A stretch of 56,239 nt of DNA, from NCBI GenBank assembly GCA_945861305.1, contig CAMATW010000014.1:1-56239 (forward strand). Reading direction: 5' to 3'. The stretch is from Bordetella parapertussis. GTDB lineage: Bacteria; Pseudomonadota; Gammaproteobacteria; Burkholderiales; Burkholderiaceae_C. The position numbers and the translations under genes were made by a program. Shown here piece by piece: positions 36,864-45,743 of the stretch. The notes beneath the pieces were generated by a model. That model was given only the letters and a program-made list of their open reading frames with translations, searched no databases and was not told the origin of the DNA. Every line of letters begins with the position of its first letter. Positions within the stretch are counted from its first letter, which is position 1.

Positions 36864-38099
36864 ATGTCTACCCTGCCCTCCACACAACACACCTCATCTG
36901 CCGTCTTCACAAAAAACATGCCTATGGCGGCGCGGCGTGCCTTGCGAATGCTGGGCTCTTTGAGCGTGGGCGGACTGAGGGTTGAACTGCCCGATCAACG
37001 TCAACTGAGCTTTGGCAACTTGCTCAGCGGGCCGCAAGCCAGCATACGCATTCACAACTGGCAGGTGTTTTCTGCGGCCATGCGTTCAGGCGACATCGGT
37101 TTTGCAGAAAGCTATATTGCCGGTGATTGGGACACGCCAGACCTCACCACTTTGTTGCAACTGCTGGTAGCCAACCGTCGCCCCATGGACGATTTGATTT
37201 TTGGCACATGGTGGGGGCGCTTGGCCTACCAGGTGCGTCACTGGATGCGGCGCAACACCAAAAAGAACAGCAGCAAAAACATCCATGCCCACTACGATTT
37301 GGGCAACGGTTTTTACAGCCGGTGGCTAGACCCCAGCATGTCGTACTCTTCGGCTTGGTTTGACAACGACTTAAGCCAAGATCTGCAAACCGCGCAAGAC
37401 GCCAAGGTGCGACGCGCCTTGCGCATGGCAGGCGTTCAAGAGGGTGCAAATCAGCACGTCCTGGAGATAGGCTGTGGCTGGGGCGGCTTGGCTGAAATTG
37501 CCGCCCGCGATTTTGGCGCAAAGGTGACGGGCATCACCCTCAGCCCCTCGCAATTGGCCTACGCCAGCGAGCGACTCGGCGCCCAAGCCATCCATGCTGA
37601 CTTGCGTTTGCAAGACTACCGCGATACCAACGACGGCCCCTATGACGCGATTTGTTCCATTGAAATGATTGAAGCCGTGGGCCGCGCCTATTGGCCCACC
37701 TATTTCCAAACCATCGCGCGTTTGCTCAAACCCGCAGGTCAAGCCTGCATCCAAAGTATTGTGATCGACGACGCCTTGTTTGAGCGCTATGCATTGGGCA
37801 CAGACTTTATTCAGCAATATATTTTTCCAGGTGGCTTCTTGCCCAGCATCAGCGAGTTCAAAGCGCAAGCGCAAGCGGCGGGCTTGCAAGTGGTCGACAG
37901 TTTTGCCTTTGGCCAAGACTATGCCGAAACCTTGAAGCGTTGGCGAGAAACTTATGTGCAGGCTTTGCCGAGCATGGACAAACTGGGCTTTGACAAGCGT
38001 TTCGAGCGCACCTGGGTGTTTTACTTGGCCTATTGCGAGGCCGCGTTTTTAGAACGAAACACCGATGTGGTGCAGTTCACTTTGCGTAAACCTGCATGA
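36864..38099 (+). CDS. Cyclopropane-fatty-acid-synthase-like SAM-dependent methyltransferase
   Basis: A 411-aa enzyme of the CFA synthase family, which adds a methylene or methyl group from S-adenosylmethionine to unsaturated acyl chains of membrane phospholipids. The family landmarks are HYDLGNGFYSRWLDPSMSYS (143-162), the SAM motif LEIGCGWGG (200-208), SIEMIEAVG (265-273) and YLAYCEAAF (388-396). Compared from memory with E. coli Cfa, E270, Y353 and C391 are kept, but the positions of bicarbonate ligands C139 and H266 are S163 and Q297. That argues for methyl transfer without ring closure, as in the UfaM group. It begins 29 nt after DUF1365 and overlaps the MFS gene by four bases. Confidence 0.91.
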   Translation: MSTLPSTQHTSSAVFTKNMPMAARRALRMLGSLSVGGLRVELPDQRQLSFGNLLSGPQASIRIHNWQVFSAAMRSGDIGFAESYIAGDWDTPDLTTLLQLLVANRRPMDDLIFGTWWGRLAYQVRHWMRRNTKKNSSKNIHAHYDLGNGFYSRWLDPSMSYSSAWFDNDLSQDLQTAQDAKVRRALRMAGVQEGANQHVLEIGCGWGGLAEIAARDFGAKVTGITLSPSQLAYASERLGAQAIHADLRLQDYRDTNDGPYDAICSIEMIEAVGRAYWPTYFQTIARLLKPAGQACIQSIVIDDALFERYALGTDFIQQYIFPGGFLPSISEFKAQAQAAGLQVVDSFAFGQDYAETLKRWRETYVQALPSMDKLGFDKRFERTWVFYLAYCEAAFLERNTDVVQFTLRKPA

Positions 38100-39394
38100 C
38101 GCTTAATTGCGGTGACAAGCTGGGCGCCTTGTCCTTGTCGCGTTTGGGCTTGCCCGCCCTGCCTCTGGCTTTTGTGGCCTTGCCTTTGTATGTGTTGTGG
38201 CCGCATTACTTTGCCACCCAATTTGGTGTTTCGCTGTCGTTGATTGGTGGCTTGCTGTTGCTGGCCAGAGCCTTGGACGCCTTGATTGACCCCAGCATTG
38301 GCCACTGGTTGGACAAGCTCTATGCACACAGCCCCCAGCGTGTGTTGCGCCGGTGCTGGCTGGCGGCGCTGCTGTTGGCACTGAGTTTTGTCGGTTTGTT
38401 TTTTCCGCAATGGTTGCTTGGTCGCGAAGTGGCGCAAGCCGATTTGCTGCTCTTGGTCAGCGCCTTGTTACTGGTTTGTTACCTAAGCTACAGCGTACTC
38501 ACCATTTCGTTACAAGCTTGGGGCGCTCGCTTGGGCGGGGACAGCTTGGCGCGCAGTCGCTTGGTGGGCTGGCGTGAAGGCTTGGGTTTGGCAGGTGTGA
38601 TCTTGGCCTCGGTGGTGTCTGGCTTGGCTGGGATTGCTGAATTGGTGTCGGTGTTTGTCAGTGTGCTGGTTGTGGCCATGCTGTCTTGGTCTGGCGCCGT
38701 GCAACCTGCCCACAGCCCTGACACGCACAACAGCGGCTGGTGGTCTTCTCTTTGGCAACCTTGGCAAGACAGCGTGTTTCTTCGCTTGCTGGGCGTCTTC
38801 ATGGTCAATGGCATCGCTTCAGCCATTCCGGCCACCTTGATTGTGTTTTTCGTGCAAGACCGCCTGCAGCTTGGCGCTGAAATGCAAGCGCAATTTTTGG
38901 GCACTTACTTTATTGCGGCGGCTATTTCTATGCCGCTGTGGCTGCGCTTGATCGCGCGCTTTGGGCTGCGCTCTTGCTGGGCTGCTGGCATGGCCTTGGC
39001 GATCGCGGTGTTCATCTGGTCTTTGGCGTTGGGTGCGGGAGACGTGTGGGGCTACACCGTCATTTGTGCGATCTCGGGTTTGGCGTTGGGCGCAGACTTG
39101 ATCGCACCTGGCGCGTTGCTCAACGGCGTGCTGCAAATTGAGGATAAGCAACACCCCCATGCAGGCGCCTACTTTGGCTGGTGGCAAGTCGCCACCAAGC
39201 TGAACTTGGCACTGGCCGCGGGTGTCGCCTTGCCTTTGCTAGAGTGGCTAGGTTACACCCCTGGTGCACAAGACGCCCCCGCTTTGGCCGCGCTCAGTTG
39301 GTCGTATGCCTTGCTGCCCTGTGCTTTGAAATGTTTGGCGCTGATGCTGTTGCTCAAAGGGTCTCGTCTACCGTTACAAAAGGAGTCTGTATGA
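38096..39394 (+). CDS. MFS transporter (GPH/MelB-like)
   Basis: A 432-aa carrier with about twelve transmembrane helices. Helix I is followed by LPLYVLWPHYFATQFGVSLS and the family-typical ALDALIDPSIGHWLDKL, the loop 2-3 motif of the GPH (glycoside-pentoside-hexuronide) group. The sequence also shows YSVLTISLQAWGARLGGD and FIAAAISMPLWLRLIARFG, matching both halves. The substrate is unknown; its conserved place between the CFA-like and DUF3833 genes suggests a lipid or lipid-derived compound rather than a sugar (inference). It overlaps the CFA-like gene and the DUF3833 gene by four bases on each side. Confidence 0.88.
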   Translation: MTLNCGDKLGALSLSRLGLPALPLAFVALPLYVLWPHYFATQFGVSLSLIGGLLLLARALDALIDPSIGHWLDKLYAHSPQRVLRRCWLAALLLALSFVGLFFPQWLLGREVAQADLLLLVSALLLVCYLSYSVLTISLQAWGARLGGDSLARSRLVGWREGLGLAGVILASVVSGLAGIAELVSVFVSVLVVAMLSWSGAVQPAHSPDTHNSGWWSSLWQPWQDSVFLRLLGVFMVNGIASAIPATLIVFFVQDRLQLGAEMQAQFLGTYFIAAAISMPLWLRLIARFGLRSCWAAGMALAIAVFIWSLALGAGDVWGYTVICAISGLALGADLIAPGALLNGVLQIEDKQHPHAGAYFGWWQVATKLNLALAAGVALPLLEWLGYTPGAQDAPALAALSWSYALLPCALKCLALMLLLKGSRLPLQKESV

Positions 39395-39927
39395 AACGCC
39401 GCTTATGGTTATCTGCTGCTGCCGCCACCGCCTTGGGTGCGAGCGGCTGTGCCGGCCCGTCCATCAACGACTATGCCCAAGAACAACCTGCACTCGACTT
39501 AAAAACCTATTTCAATGGGGTGGTTGATGCGTGGGGCGTGTTCACCGACCGCTCGGGGCGCGTGGTCAAACGCTTCACCGTGGTGATGAATTGCAGTTGG
39601 AAAGGCGAGCAAGGTGTGCTCGATGAAGACTTTGTGTACTCGGACGGCAGCACCCAAAAACGCATTTGGAAACTGCAACACCTTGGTAACGGTAACTACA
39701 GCGGCGCGGCCGATGATGTGGTGGGTCTTGCCAAAGGCGCCATCCGTGGCAACACCTTTCGCTGGGGCTACACCTTGGCTTTGCCGGTTGACGGGCGGGT
39801 GTGGGAAGTTCAGTTCGATGACTGGATGTACCTGATGAACGATCGCGTGATGCTCAACAAAGCCAGCATGTCCAAGTTTGGCGTATTTTTGGGTGAAGTC
39901 ACCTTGTCGTTCACCAAGCGGGTTTGA
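39391..39927 (+). CDS. DUF3833 lipoprotein
   Basis: A 178-aa predicted lipoprotein. The signal ends with the lipobox GASGC (Cys20), and the mature part matches DUF3833: LDLKTYFNGVVDAWGVFTDR then GRVVKRFTVVMNCSWKGEQG, and near the end FDDWMYLMNDRVMLNKASMS. The family is periplasmic, beta-rich and of unknown function, and its genes accompany CFA-like and DUF1365 genes in many Proteobacteria. The ATG at 39391 overlaps the MFS stop by four bases and has AAAAGGAG as Shine-Dalgarno, which settles the start. It may bind or present the modified lipid (inference). Confidence 0.9.
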   Translation: MKRRLWLSAAAATALGASGCAGPSINDYAQEQPALDLKTYFNGVVDAWGVFTDRSGRVVKRFTVVMNCSWKGEQGVLDEDFVYSDGSTQKRIWKLQHLGNGNYSGAADDVVGLAKGAIRGNTFRWGYTLALPVDGRVWEVQFDDWMYLMNDRVMLNKASMSKFGVFLGEVTLSFTKRV

Positions 39928-39929
39928 GC

Positions 39930-40712
39930 ATGGCGTGGCTCACCCCATTCAACCAACTGCTTAATGACTGGCGAGGTCGCAGCGTGTGGTTGGTGGGCGC
40001 GTCCAGCGGGATTGGTTTGGCATGCGCCAAAGCTTTACATGCGCAGGGCGCCAAGGTGTGTGTGTCAGCCCGCCAAACAGCTTTGTTGCAAGACTTTGCA
40101 GACCAACACCCTGGCAGCATGGCGCTGCCTTTGGACGTGACCGACAAGCAAGCGGTGCAAGCCGCCGCGCAGCAAGTCAGCACGGCACAAGGCTTGGACG
40201 TGGTGGTGTATTGCGCGGGCGTCTACCAACCCCAACGCGCCACCCAATACAACTTGGCCAGCATGGAACAGCACATGGCGGTGAATTACCATGGCGCTTT
40301 GTATTTGCTGGACGCTGTGTTGCCCAGTTTGATGACCCAAGGGCGTGGCCACCTGAGCTTGGTGTCCAGCGTCGCCGGTTACCGCGGCTTGCCGCAAAGC
40401 TTGGCCTACGGCCCTAGCAAAGCCGCGCTCACCCATTTGGCCGAAGCTTTGTATTTGGATTTACAAGACAGCGGCATCGGTGTGAGCGTGATCAACCCGG
40501 GTTTTGTAGAGACGCCACTCACCGCGCAAAACCAATTCACCATGCCTGCGCTTATTACTTCAGATGAAGCTGCTCAGCACATCTTGCAGGGTTGGCGCGA
40601 CGGCCTGTTTGAGATTCACTTTCCCAAGCGCTTCACACGCTGGTTGCAGATGATGCGCATACTGCCTTATCGCTGGTATTTTTCATTGGTGCGCCGCGCC
40701 ACAGGTCTTTGA
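39930..40712 (+). CDS. SDR family oxidoreductase of the lipid cluster
   Basis: A 260-aa short-chain dehydrogenase. The cofactor motif is VGASSGIGLACAKAL, the NNAG-equivalent is VVYCAGVYQP, the catalytic Ser is in LSLVSSVAGYRGLP and Tyr-x-x-x-Lys is AYGPSKAALTHL. The C-terminal FEIHFPKRFTRWLQMMRILP then YRWYFSLVRRATGL is basic and amphipathic, typical of SDRs that work at membranes on lipid substrates. ATG 39930 is used; a TTG at 39924 overlapping the DUF3833 stop is an alternative. The gene is followed almost directly by the NTF2-like gene. Confidence 0.88.
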   Translation: MAWLTPFNQLLNDWRGRSVWLVGASSGIGLACAKALHAQGAKVCVSARQTALLQDFADQHPGSMALPLDVTDKQAVQAAAQQVSTAQGLDVVVYCAGVYQPQRATQYNLASMEQHMAVNYHGALYLLDAVLPSLMTQGRGHLSLVSSVAGYRGLPQSLAYGPSKAALTHLAEALYLDLQDSGIGVSVINPGFVETPLTAQNQFTMPALITSDEAAQHILQGWRDGLFEIHFPKRFTRWLQMMRILPYRWYFSLVRRATGL

Positions 40713-40714
40713 AC

Positions 40715-41170
40715 ATGAACCCTGCTTCTTTGAACGAAACGGTAGACGCCTTGGTGCTGGCGTTTGAAAACCTCAGGCGCGCTGACGTCAAAACCTTGGG
40801 TCAGTGGTACGCACCAGACGCTCGCTTTAAAGACCCGTTCAAAGAGGTAGAAGGGGTGGCAGCCATTGAAGCGATTTTTGAGCACATGTTTGACAGTCTG
40901 CACGAGCCGCGCTTTGTTGTGACCGAGCGCATTGTGCAAGGTGAGCAATGCTTTTTGGTGTGGGACTTTGTGTTTCGCTTCAAGACCACGGACACGCAAA
41001 CCCAGCAGTGCATTCGCGGCGGCTCGCACCTGAAGTTTGCGCCATACGCCAATGGCACTTGGCGCATCACGCTGCACCGCGATTATTGGGACGCCGCCGA
41101 AGAGCTGTATGAAAAACTGCCGCTGGTGGGCGGCTTGATGCGCTGGTTGAAAAAACGCGTGAACAGTTAG
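40715..41170 (+). CDS. NTF2-like (SnoaL-type) protein
   Basis: A 151-aa protein with the alpha+beta barrel of the nuclear transport factor 2-like superfamily. It is recognised by the N-terminal helix VDALVLAFENLRRADVKTLG, the YAPDARFKDPFKEVEGVAAI segment and the final strands GGSHLKFAPYANGTWRITLH and RDYWDAAEELYEKLP. In this operon the fold may serve as an enzyme or ligand-binding accessory; no catalytic residue set can be assigned. A TTG at 40709 overlaps the SDR stop and could be the start instead of ATG 40715. It is the last gene of the operon and overlaps the convergent GST gene by four bases. Confidence 0.85.
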   Translation: MNPASLNETVDALVLAFENLRRADVKTLGQWYAPDARFKDPFKEVEGVAAIEAIFEHMFDSLHEPRFVVTERIVQGEQCFLVWDFVFRFKTTDTQTQQCIRGGSHLKFAPYANGTWRITLHRDYWDAAEELYEKLPLVGGLMRWLKKRVNS

Positions 41171-41781
41171 GAAGGCAAGGTATCGATGAAGCTAGGGCGT
41201 TGCATGAGTTTTTCTTGCAAGGCGTCTAAGTTGGGGTAGTCTTCGCGCCAGCCGATGTGGGGAAAGCGAAAGTCCAAATAGCCCAAGGCACAGCCCACGG
41301 CCAGATCGGCCAAATTCAAATGGATGCCACAGCAAAACGGCTTGTCGCTTAGGCCGTGACTCATGGCGGCCAAGCTATCGTGTACTTTGCCCAGATGTCG
41401 GTCTATCCACACTTGGCTGCGCTCAGCTTCTGTACGTCCCACCCAATGCGCCTCTAGGCGAGCGGTGATAGCGGCGTCCAGCAAGCCATCAGCGAGCGCT
41501 TCCCAGGTTTTCACCTCGGTGCGCTCACGCCCGCTGGGGGGTATGAGCTTGCCCACAGGGGACAAAGTGTCAAGGTATTCCACGATGACGCGTGAGTCAA
41601 ACAAGGCCTCACCCCCCTCCATGACCAAACAAGGCACTTTGCCCAAGGGGTTGGAGGCGGTGATGGTGGTGTCTGCTGCCCAAACATCTTCCAGCACAAA
41701 TTGGTATTCGAGTTTTTTCTCGGCCATGACAACGCGCACTTTGCGCACATAGGGGCTGGGGACAGAGCCAATCAGTTTCAT
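41167..41781 (-). CDS. Glutathione S-transferase family protein
   Basis: A 204-aa cytosolic GST. The thioredoxin-like N-terminal domain opens MKLIGSVPSPYVRKVRVVMA, where the Ser near residue 9 is the likely thiol-activating residue, and continues with NPLGKVPCLVMEGGEALFDS and the glutathione-binding Ser-Arg-x-Ile pattern. The all-helical C-terminal domain contains the family motif HLNLADLAVGCALGYLDFR. It resembles the YfcG/YibF-like bacterial group rather than a named detoxification enzyme. It is transcribed on its own, divergently from purB. Confidence 0.9.
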   Translation of the reverse strand: MKLIGSVPSPYVRKVRVVMAEKKLEYQFVLEDVWAADTTITASNPLGKVPCLVMEGGEALFDSRVIVEYLDTLSPVGKLIPPSGRERTEVKTWEALADGLLDAAITARLEAHWVGRTEAERSQVWIDRHLGKVHDSLAAMSHGLSDKPFCCGIHLNLADLAVGCALGYLDFRFPHIGWREDYPNLDALQEKLMQRPSFIDTLPS

Positions 41782-41876
41782 ACTTACGCTAATTTTGTTT
41801 CGCTGTAGGTCATTCTATAGAGCCACCGTGACCCTGCCTCACGCCAAGCTGACAAGCCCCGCCTAGAATCGCTCAT

Positions 41877-43280
41877 ATGAATACTTTTGCTGTGACCGCC
41901 TTGTCGCCCTTGGATGGGCGTTACGCCAACAAACTCAAGCCTTTGCAGCTGCTCATGAGCGAGCACGGCTTTATGCAACGCCGCGTCCAAGTCGAGGTGG
42001 CTTGGTTTATCGCCTTGAGCGATGTAGGCATGGCCGAGTTCCCGCCTTTAAGCAGCGCCGCACGTGAGCATTTGCAGCAATTGGTGCAAACGTTTTCGCC
42101 CAATGACAGCATGGCCATCAAGGCGATTGAACGCACCACCAACCACGATGTGAAGGCGGTGGAATATTGGCTCAAAGACCAATGCCAACTGCCCAGTCTG
42201 TCTGCTGCACTGCGCGAAGAGTTAGGCCACGCCAATGAATTCATCCATTTCGCCTGTACCAGTGAAGACATCAACAACACCAGCCATGCTTTGCAGTTAC
42301 AGGCCGCCAGAGAACAAGTGCTGTTGCCCGCCATCAATGCTTTGATTGACAAACTGCGCGACATGGCGCACCGCTATGCCAATGAAGCCATGCTGAGTCG
42401 CACCCATGGACAAACCGCCAGCCCGACCACCGTGGGCAAAGAAATCGCCAATGTGCTGATGCGCTTGCAAAACGCCCGCCAACGCATAGACAGCGTGCCG
42501 CTCTTGGCCAAAATGAACGGGGCGGTTGGCAACTACAACGCCCATGTGGCGGCCAATGCGAACATCGATTGGCCGGCGTTTGCACGCGGCGTCATTGAGT
42601 CGCCGCAAAGCGCTGGCGGTTTGGGTTTGCTGCAACAACCCTACAGCATCCAAATTGAGCCACACGACTACATGGCCGAACTGTTTGACGCCATGGCGCG
42701 CACCAACACCATCCTGATCGACCTCTCTCGCGATCTGTGGGGCTACATCTCTTTGGGTTATTTCAAGCAGCGTTTGAAAGAGGGCGAAATTGGCTCCTCC
42801 ACCATGCCGCACAAAGTCAATCCCATCGACTTTGAAAACGCTGAAGGCAATTTGGGTTTGGCCAATGCATTGCTGCGCCACTTGAGCGAAAAGCTGCCCA
42901 TCAGCCGTTGGCAGCGCGACTTGTCCGACAGCACCGTGCTGCGCAACATGGGTGTCGCTTTGGGTCACAGCGATTTGGCCTATCAGTCCTTGTTGCAAGG
43001 CTTGAACAAGCTTGAACTCAACCCCCAAGCCTTGGCTGCCGATTTGGAGAACGCATGGGAAGTGCTTGCCGAGCCCATACAAACGGTGATGCGCCGCTAT
43101 GGCGTGGCTGGCGCTTACGAGCAACTCAAAGACCTGACACGCGGCCAGCGCGTCACCCGCGAAGCATTGCATGGGCTGATACACAGCTTGGCCATTCCAG
43201 AGACTGAAAAACAGCGCCTGCTGGCTTTGACACCTGCTAACTATGTGGGCTTGGCGTCTTCCTTGGCACGTTCCGCGTAG
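41877..43280 (+). CDS. purB: Adenylosuccinate lyase
   Basis: Catalyses two fumarate-releasing steps, from SAICAR to AICAR in purine synthesis and from adenylosuccinate to AMP. The 467-aa product is of the E. coli PurB subgroup, starting TALSPLDGRYANKLKPLQLL. It carries the fumarase/lyase superfamily signature GSSTMPHKVNPIDFENAEGN (about 302-321) with the catalytic Ser and Lys. SRTHGQTASPTTVGKEIANV holds the active-site His. Its 3' end overlaps the convergent DUF3717-DUF1289 gene by 40 nt. Confidence 0.97.
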   Translation: MNTFAVTALSPLDGRYANKLKPLQLLMSEHGFMQRRVQVEVAWFIALSDVGMAEFPPLSSAAREHLQQLVQTFSPNDSMAIKAIERTTNHDVKAVEYWLKDQCQLPSLSAALREELGHANEFIHFACTSEDINNTSHALQLQAAREQVLLPAINALIDKLRDMAHRYANEAMLSRTHGQTASPTTVGKEIANVLMRLQNARQRIDSVPLLAKMNGAVGNYNAHVAANANIDWPAFARGVIESPQSAGGLGLLQQPYSIQIEPHDYMAELFDAMARTNTILIDLSRDLWGYISLGYFKQRLKEGEIGSSTMPHKVNPIDFENAEGNLGLANALLRHLSEKLPISRWQRDLSDSTVLRNMGVALGHSDLAYQSLLQGLNKLELNPQALAADLENAWEVLAEPIQTVMRRYGVAGAYEQLKDLTRGQRVTREALHGLIHSLAIPETEKQRLLALTPANYVGLASSLARSA

Positions 43281-43660
43281 CGGTTAAATCGCCACGAGTC
43301 ACCGTGCAAGGTGATGCGTCGCCACACAGAGCGCTTGGCGCCAGGGCTCATCTCCGGCCAGCGCTGCACCTCCTCGAAGGTACGACCACAGCCCTTGCAA
43401 AGTGGGTCGCCTTGGCTGGTTGAGCAAATCGCGATGCAGGGTGTGTCAGTCGTGCAGTCGTACCAAGCCTTCCATGCGGCATAGGCAATGGCGGGAAAGC
43501 CTTTTTCAGCCGCCTCGTCTTGGTGGTGGTAAATCATCAAGGCATAAACCTCGGCCAAGGCGCGCAACTCTGGCGCCAATGTGACGCCATCGGGAGAAGG
43601 TTTCACAGCCCGCCAATGGTTGATGGCCGACTCGATGTCGGTGATGTGAATCGCGCTCAT
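43241..43660 (-). CDS. DUF3717-DUF1289 fusion protein
   Basis: A 139-aa protein joining two small domains. Residues 1-55 match DUF3717 (IHITDIESAINHWRAVKPSP ... LRALAEVYALMIYHHQDEA), and residues about 70-118 match DUF1289 (DTPCIAICSTSQGDPLCKGC, GRTFEEVQRWPEMSPGAKR). DUF1289 has four conserved cysteines here (C74, C78, C87, C90) that could bind a metal such as zinc or an iron-sulfur cluster. The functions of both are unknown. It lies 2 nt downstream of the BepA-like protease gene and overlaps the purB end. Confidence 0.85.
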   Translation of the reverse strand: MSAIHITDIESAINHWRAVKPSPDGVTLAPELRALAEVYALMIYHHQDEAAEKGFPAIAYAAWKAWYDCTTDTPCIAICSTSQGDPLCKGCGRTFEEVQRWPEMSPGAKRSVWRRITLHGDSWRFNRYAERAKEDAKPT

Positions 43661-43662
43661 GC

Positions 43663-45204
43663 TCAGTGGGGCTGCAACAACTCAAGCCGTTTGCGCTCAA
43701 GTGTGCGTAACCGTGCGTCCACGATAGACGCCTCCATGTGACCCGCACGGTCGAGCTTGCCGTCTTTGGAAAGCTGTTTGGCCAAGTCTTGCGCTGCACG
43801 CAAGCGGTCTATCGCACCCACCTCGTCCCAGCGCACCACATGAAACTCTGCATCTGCGCGCAATGCCCGCAAGCGATCCCCGGTTTGCATCAAAGCTTGG
43901 GAAGACAAATCCCACGCCAAGGCGTCGCGCGGGTTTTGCGCCAGCCACAGCTGCATGGAGTCACTGGCCTGTGTTGCAAGCGTGGCTTGTTTGGCCTCTA
44001 TGCGGCACATGGCTTGCAACATGACACGTGCGCGGTCCACCACTTTGGCACCCAAGGTTTGAAGGCATTGCAGCGGATTGTTCAAACGCCGTTCGGTGTC
44101 CGCTGCCAACCACTGAGCAGCACGCAAACCAGCAGGGTCTTCGCGCACCATTTGTAGCAAGGTGTTCATGGCTTCACGGGCCAGCGCGGGGCGGCGTTGC
44201 TGGGTGTAGGCCATCACACCGGCATACAGCATGGCAGCACGCTTGGCCAAGGGAAGTTGCGGGGAAAAGTCTTTTTCCAATACATCGCTGAGGATTTGCA
44301 TATCGTCTGTCTGTGGGCTCATCAAGGCACGCGCTCGGGCGGCCATCATGGCGTGTTCGATGCTGGTCTCTGAGGGGGCAAAAGTTTTGCCCAAACCAAG
44401 CCGCGACTGCATGTCGCCAATGCGCTCTGTGGTTAAGGGGTGGCTGCGCAAATAAGGGTAGTTGCCGTTGTCATTCAAGCGTGCAGCTTGTTGAAGTTTT
44501 TGGAACATGCCCACAAAGCCTTGCGAATCAAAACCGGCTTGGGCATGCACATTAAAGCCCAAGCGGTCGGCTTCGCGTTCCATGTCACGCGAAAAATTCA
44601 GCTGGCCCTGCACAGAACCAGCAGTGCCGCCCATCATCACCGCACCAGCGGCATCAGGGCTGCGGCTGGCGGCGAGCACACCCAAAATCATGCCGGCGAT
44701 CAAAAACGGTGTGGTGCGCCCTTGCTGGTCTTGCATACGGGCAATGTGTCGTTGGGTGACGTGGCTGAGTTCGTGCGCCATCACAGAGGCCAGTTCGTCA
44801 CGGCTAGAGACGACCGCGATCAAGCCCAGATGCACACCCATGAAACCACCTGGCAGGGCAAAGGCGTTGACAGACCTGTCACGCACCAAAAACACATCCC
44901 ATGCAAAGGCTTCTTCTTGCTCGGCTTGTAAATTGCCCAGCTGCATGGACGCGTCACGCAGTGGCTGCCAAATGGTTTGCAGATAGTCCAGCAAGACGGG
45001 GTCGTCCATGTAATCGGCGTCGGTCACCAACTGGCGCATGATGGACTCGCCCAAGCGACGTTCTTGCTGCACGCTCATGCCGTTGCCGTCGCCAATATTG
45101 GGCAGACGCCCTGTGCTGTTTTGCGCCTGCAAACCCGAGGGTGCCACGCCAGTGGTCAGCGCCAAGGCGAGCAGCAGGGGTCGCAAAAGGGGGTAGGGTT
45201 TCAT
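43663..45204 (-). CDS. bepA: M48 family periplasmic metalloprotease with TPR-like tail (BepA/YfgC-like)
   Basis: A 513-aa exported zinc protease. After a signal peptide (1-28, ending GLQAQ) comes the M48 catalytic domain with [16 protein letters not shown] (H144-E145-x-x-H148); the third ligand Glu is expected in MEREADRLG. The C-terminal half, from about residue 290, is helical and fits TPR-like repeats. This matches E. coli BepA, which degrades or assists outer-membrane proteins such as LptD and BamA. It is divergent from moaC, with 58 nt between starts, and co-oriented with the DUF3717-DUF1289 gene 2 nt downstream. Confidence 0.91.
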   Translation of the reverse strand: MKPYPLLRPLLLALALTTGVAPSGLQAQNSTGRLPNIGDGNGMSVQQERRLGESIMRQLVTDADYMDDPVLLDYLQTIWQPLRDASMQLGNLQAEQEEAFAWDVFLVRDRSVNAFALPGGFMGVHLGLIAVVSSRDELASVMAHELSHVTQRHIARMQDQQGRTTPFLIAGMILGVLAASRSPDAAGAVMMGGTAGSVQGQLNFSRDMEREADRLGFNVHAQAGFDSQGFVGMFQKLQQAARLNDNGNYPYLRSHPLTTERIGDMQSRLGLGKTFAPSETSIEHAMMAARARALMSPQTDDMQILSDVLEKDFSPQLPLAKRAAMLYAGVMAYTQQRRPALAREAMNTLLQMVREDPAGLRAAQWLAADTERRLNNPLQCLQTLGAKVVDRARVMLQAMCRIEAKQATLATQASDSMQLWLAQNPRDALAWDLSSQALMQTGDRLRALRADAEFHVVRWDEVGAIDRLRAAQDLAKQLSKDGKLDRAGHMEASIVDARLRTLERKRLELLQPH

Positions 45205-45262
45205 GGGGGCAGATAGGGTACGGGAACGTATGATGCAGGGATGTTACCCCTACAGAAATACC

Positions 45263-45736
45263 ATGTCCCTTACACACTTTGATGCCCAAGGACAAGCCCA
45301 TATGGTCGATGTGGGCCCCAAAACTACCACACACCGCATCGCAGTGGCTACCGGCGATATTCAGATGCTGCCTGCAACGCTGGCATTGATTGAAAGCGGC
45401 AACGCCAAAAAGGGTGATGTGATTGGCATTGCTCGAATTGCTGGCATTCAAGCCGCGAAGAAAACCAGCGACCTCATTCCCCTGTGCCATCCGCTGGCGC
45501 TGACACGTGTGGCCTTGGAGTTTGAGATGTGCCAAGGCCCACCCCGCGTGAGCTGCACCGCCACCGTCGAAACCCACGGCCAAACCGGCGTGGAAATGGA
45601 AGCTTTAACCGCCGTGAACGTGGCCCTGCTGACGGTTTATGACATGTGCAAAGCGATGGACCGTGGCATGACCATCACCGATGTGAGGTTGATGGAAAAG
45701 CATGGTGGGAAGAGCGGGAGTTTTGTGGCGGGGTAG
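45263..45736 (+). CDS. moaC: Cyclic pyranopterin monophosphate synthase
   Basis: With MoaA it converts GTP to cyclic pyranopterin monophosphate, the first committed step of molybdenum cofactor synthesis. The 157-aa product shows [20 protein letters not shown], the Lys-rich [20 protein letters not shown] with the catalytic Lys, and [20 protein letters not shown] followed by [13 protein letters not shown] 45263 fits the family's N-terminus; an in-frame codon at 45203 would extend it implausibly. It is convergent with the pilin gene, 7 nt between stops. No other moa gene is in the window. Confidence 0.96.
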   Translation: MSLTHFDAQGQAHMVDVGPKTTTHRIAVATGDIQMLPATLALIESGNAKKGDVIGIARIAGIQAAKKTSDLIPLCHPLALTRVALEFEMCQGPPRVSCTATVETHGQTGVEMEALTAVNVALLTVYDMCKAMDRGMTITDVRLMEKHGGKSGSFVAG

Positions 45737-45743
45737 TCGCCAG

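Noticed and set aside
33121..41170. Carotenoid or photolyase genes in the B12-regulator cluster
   Set aside because: These often accompany CarH/LitR, but none is present here; the amine-oxidase-like protein is not a convincing phytoene desaturase.
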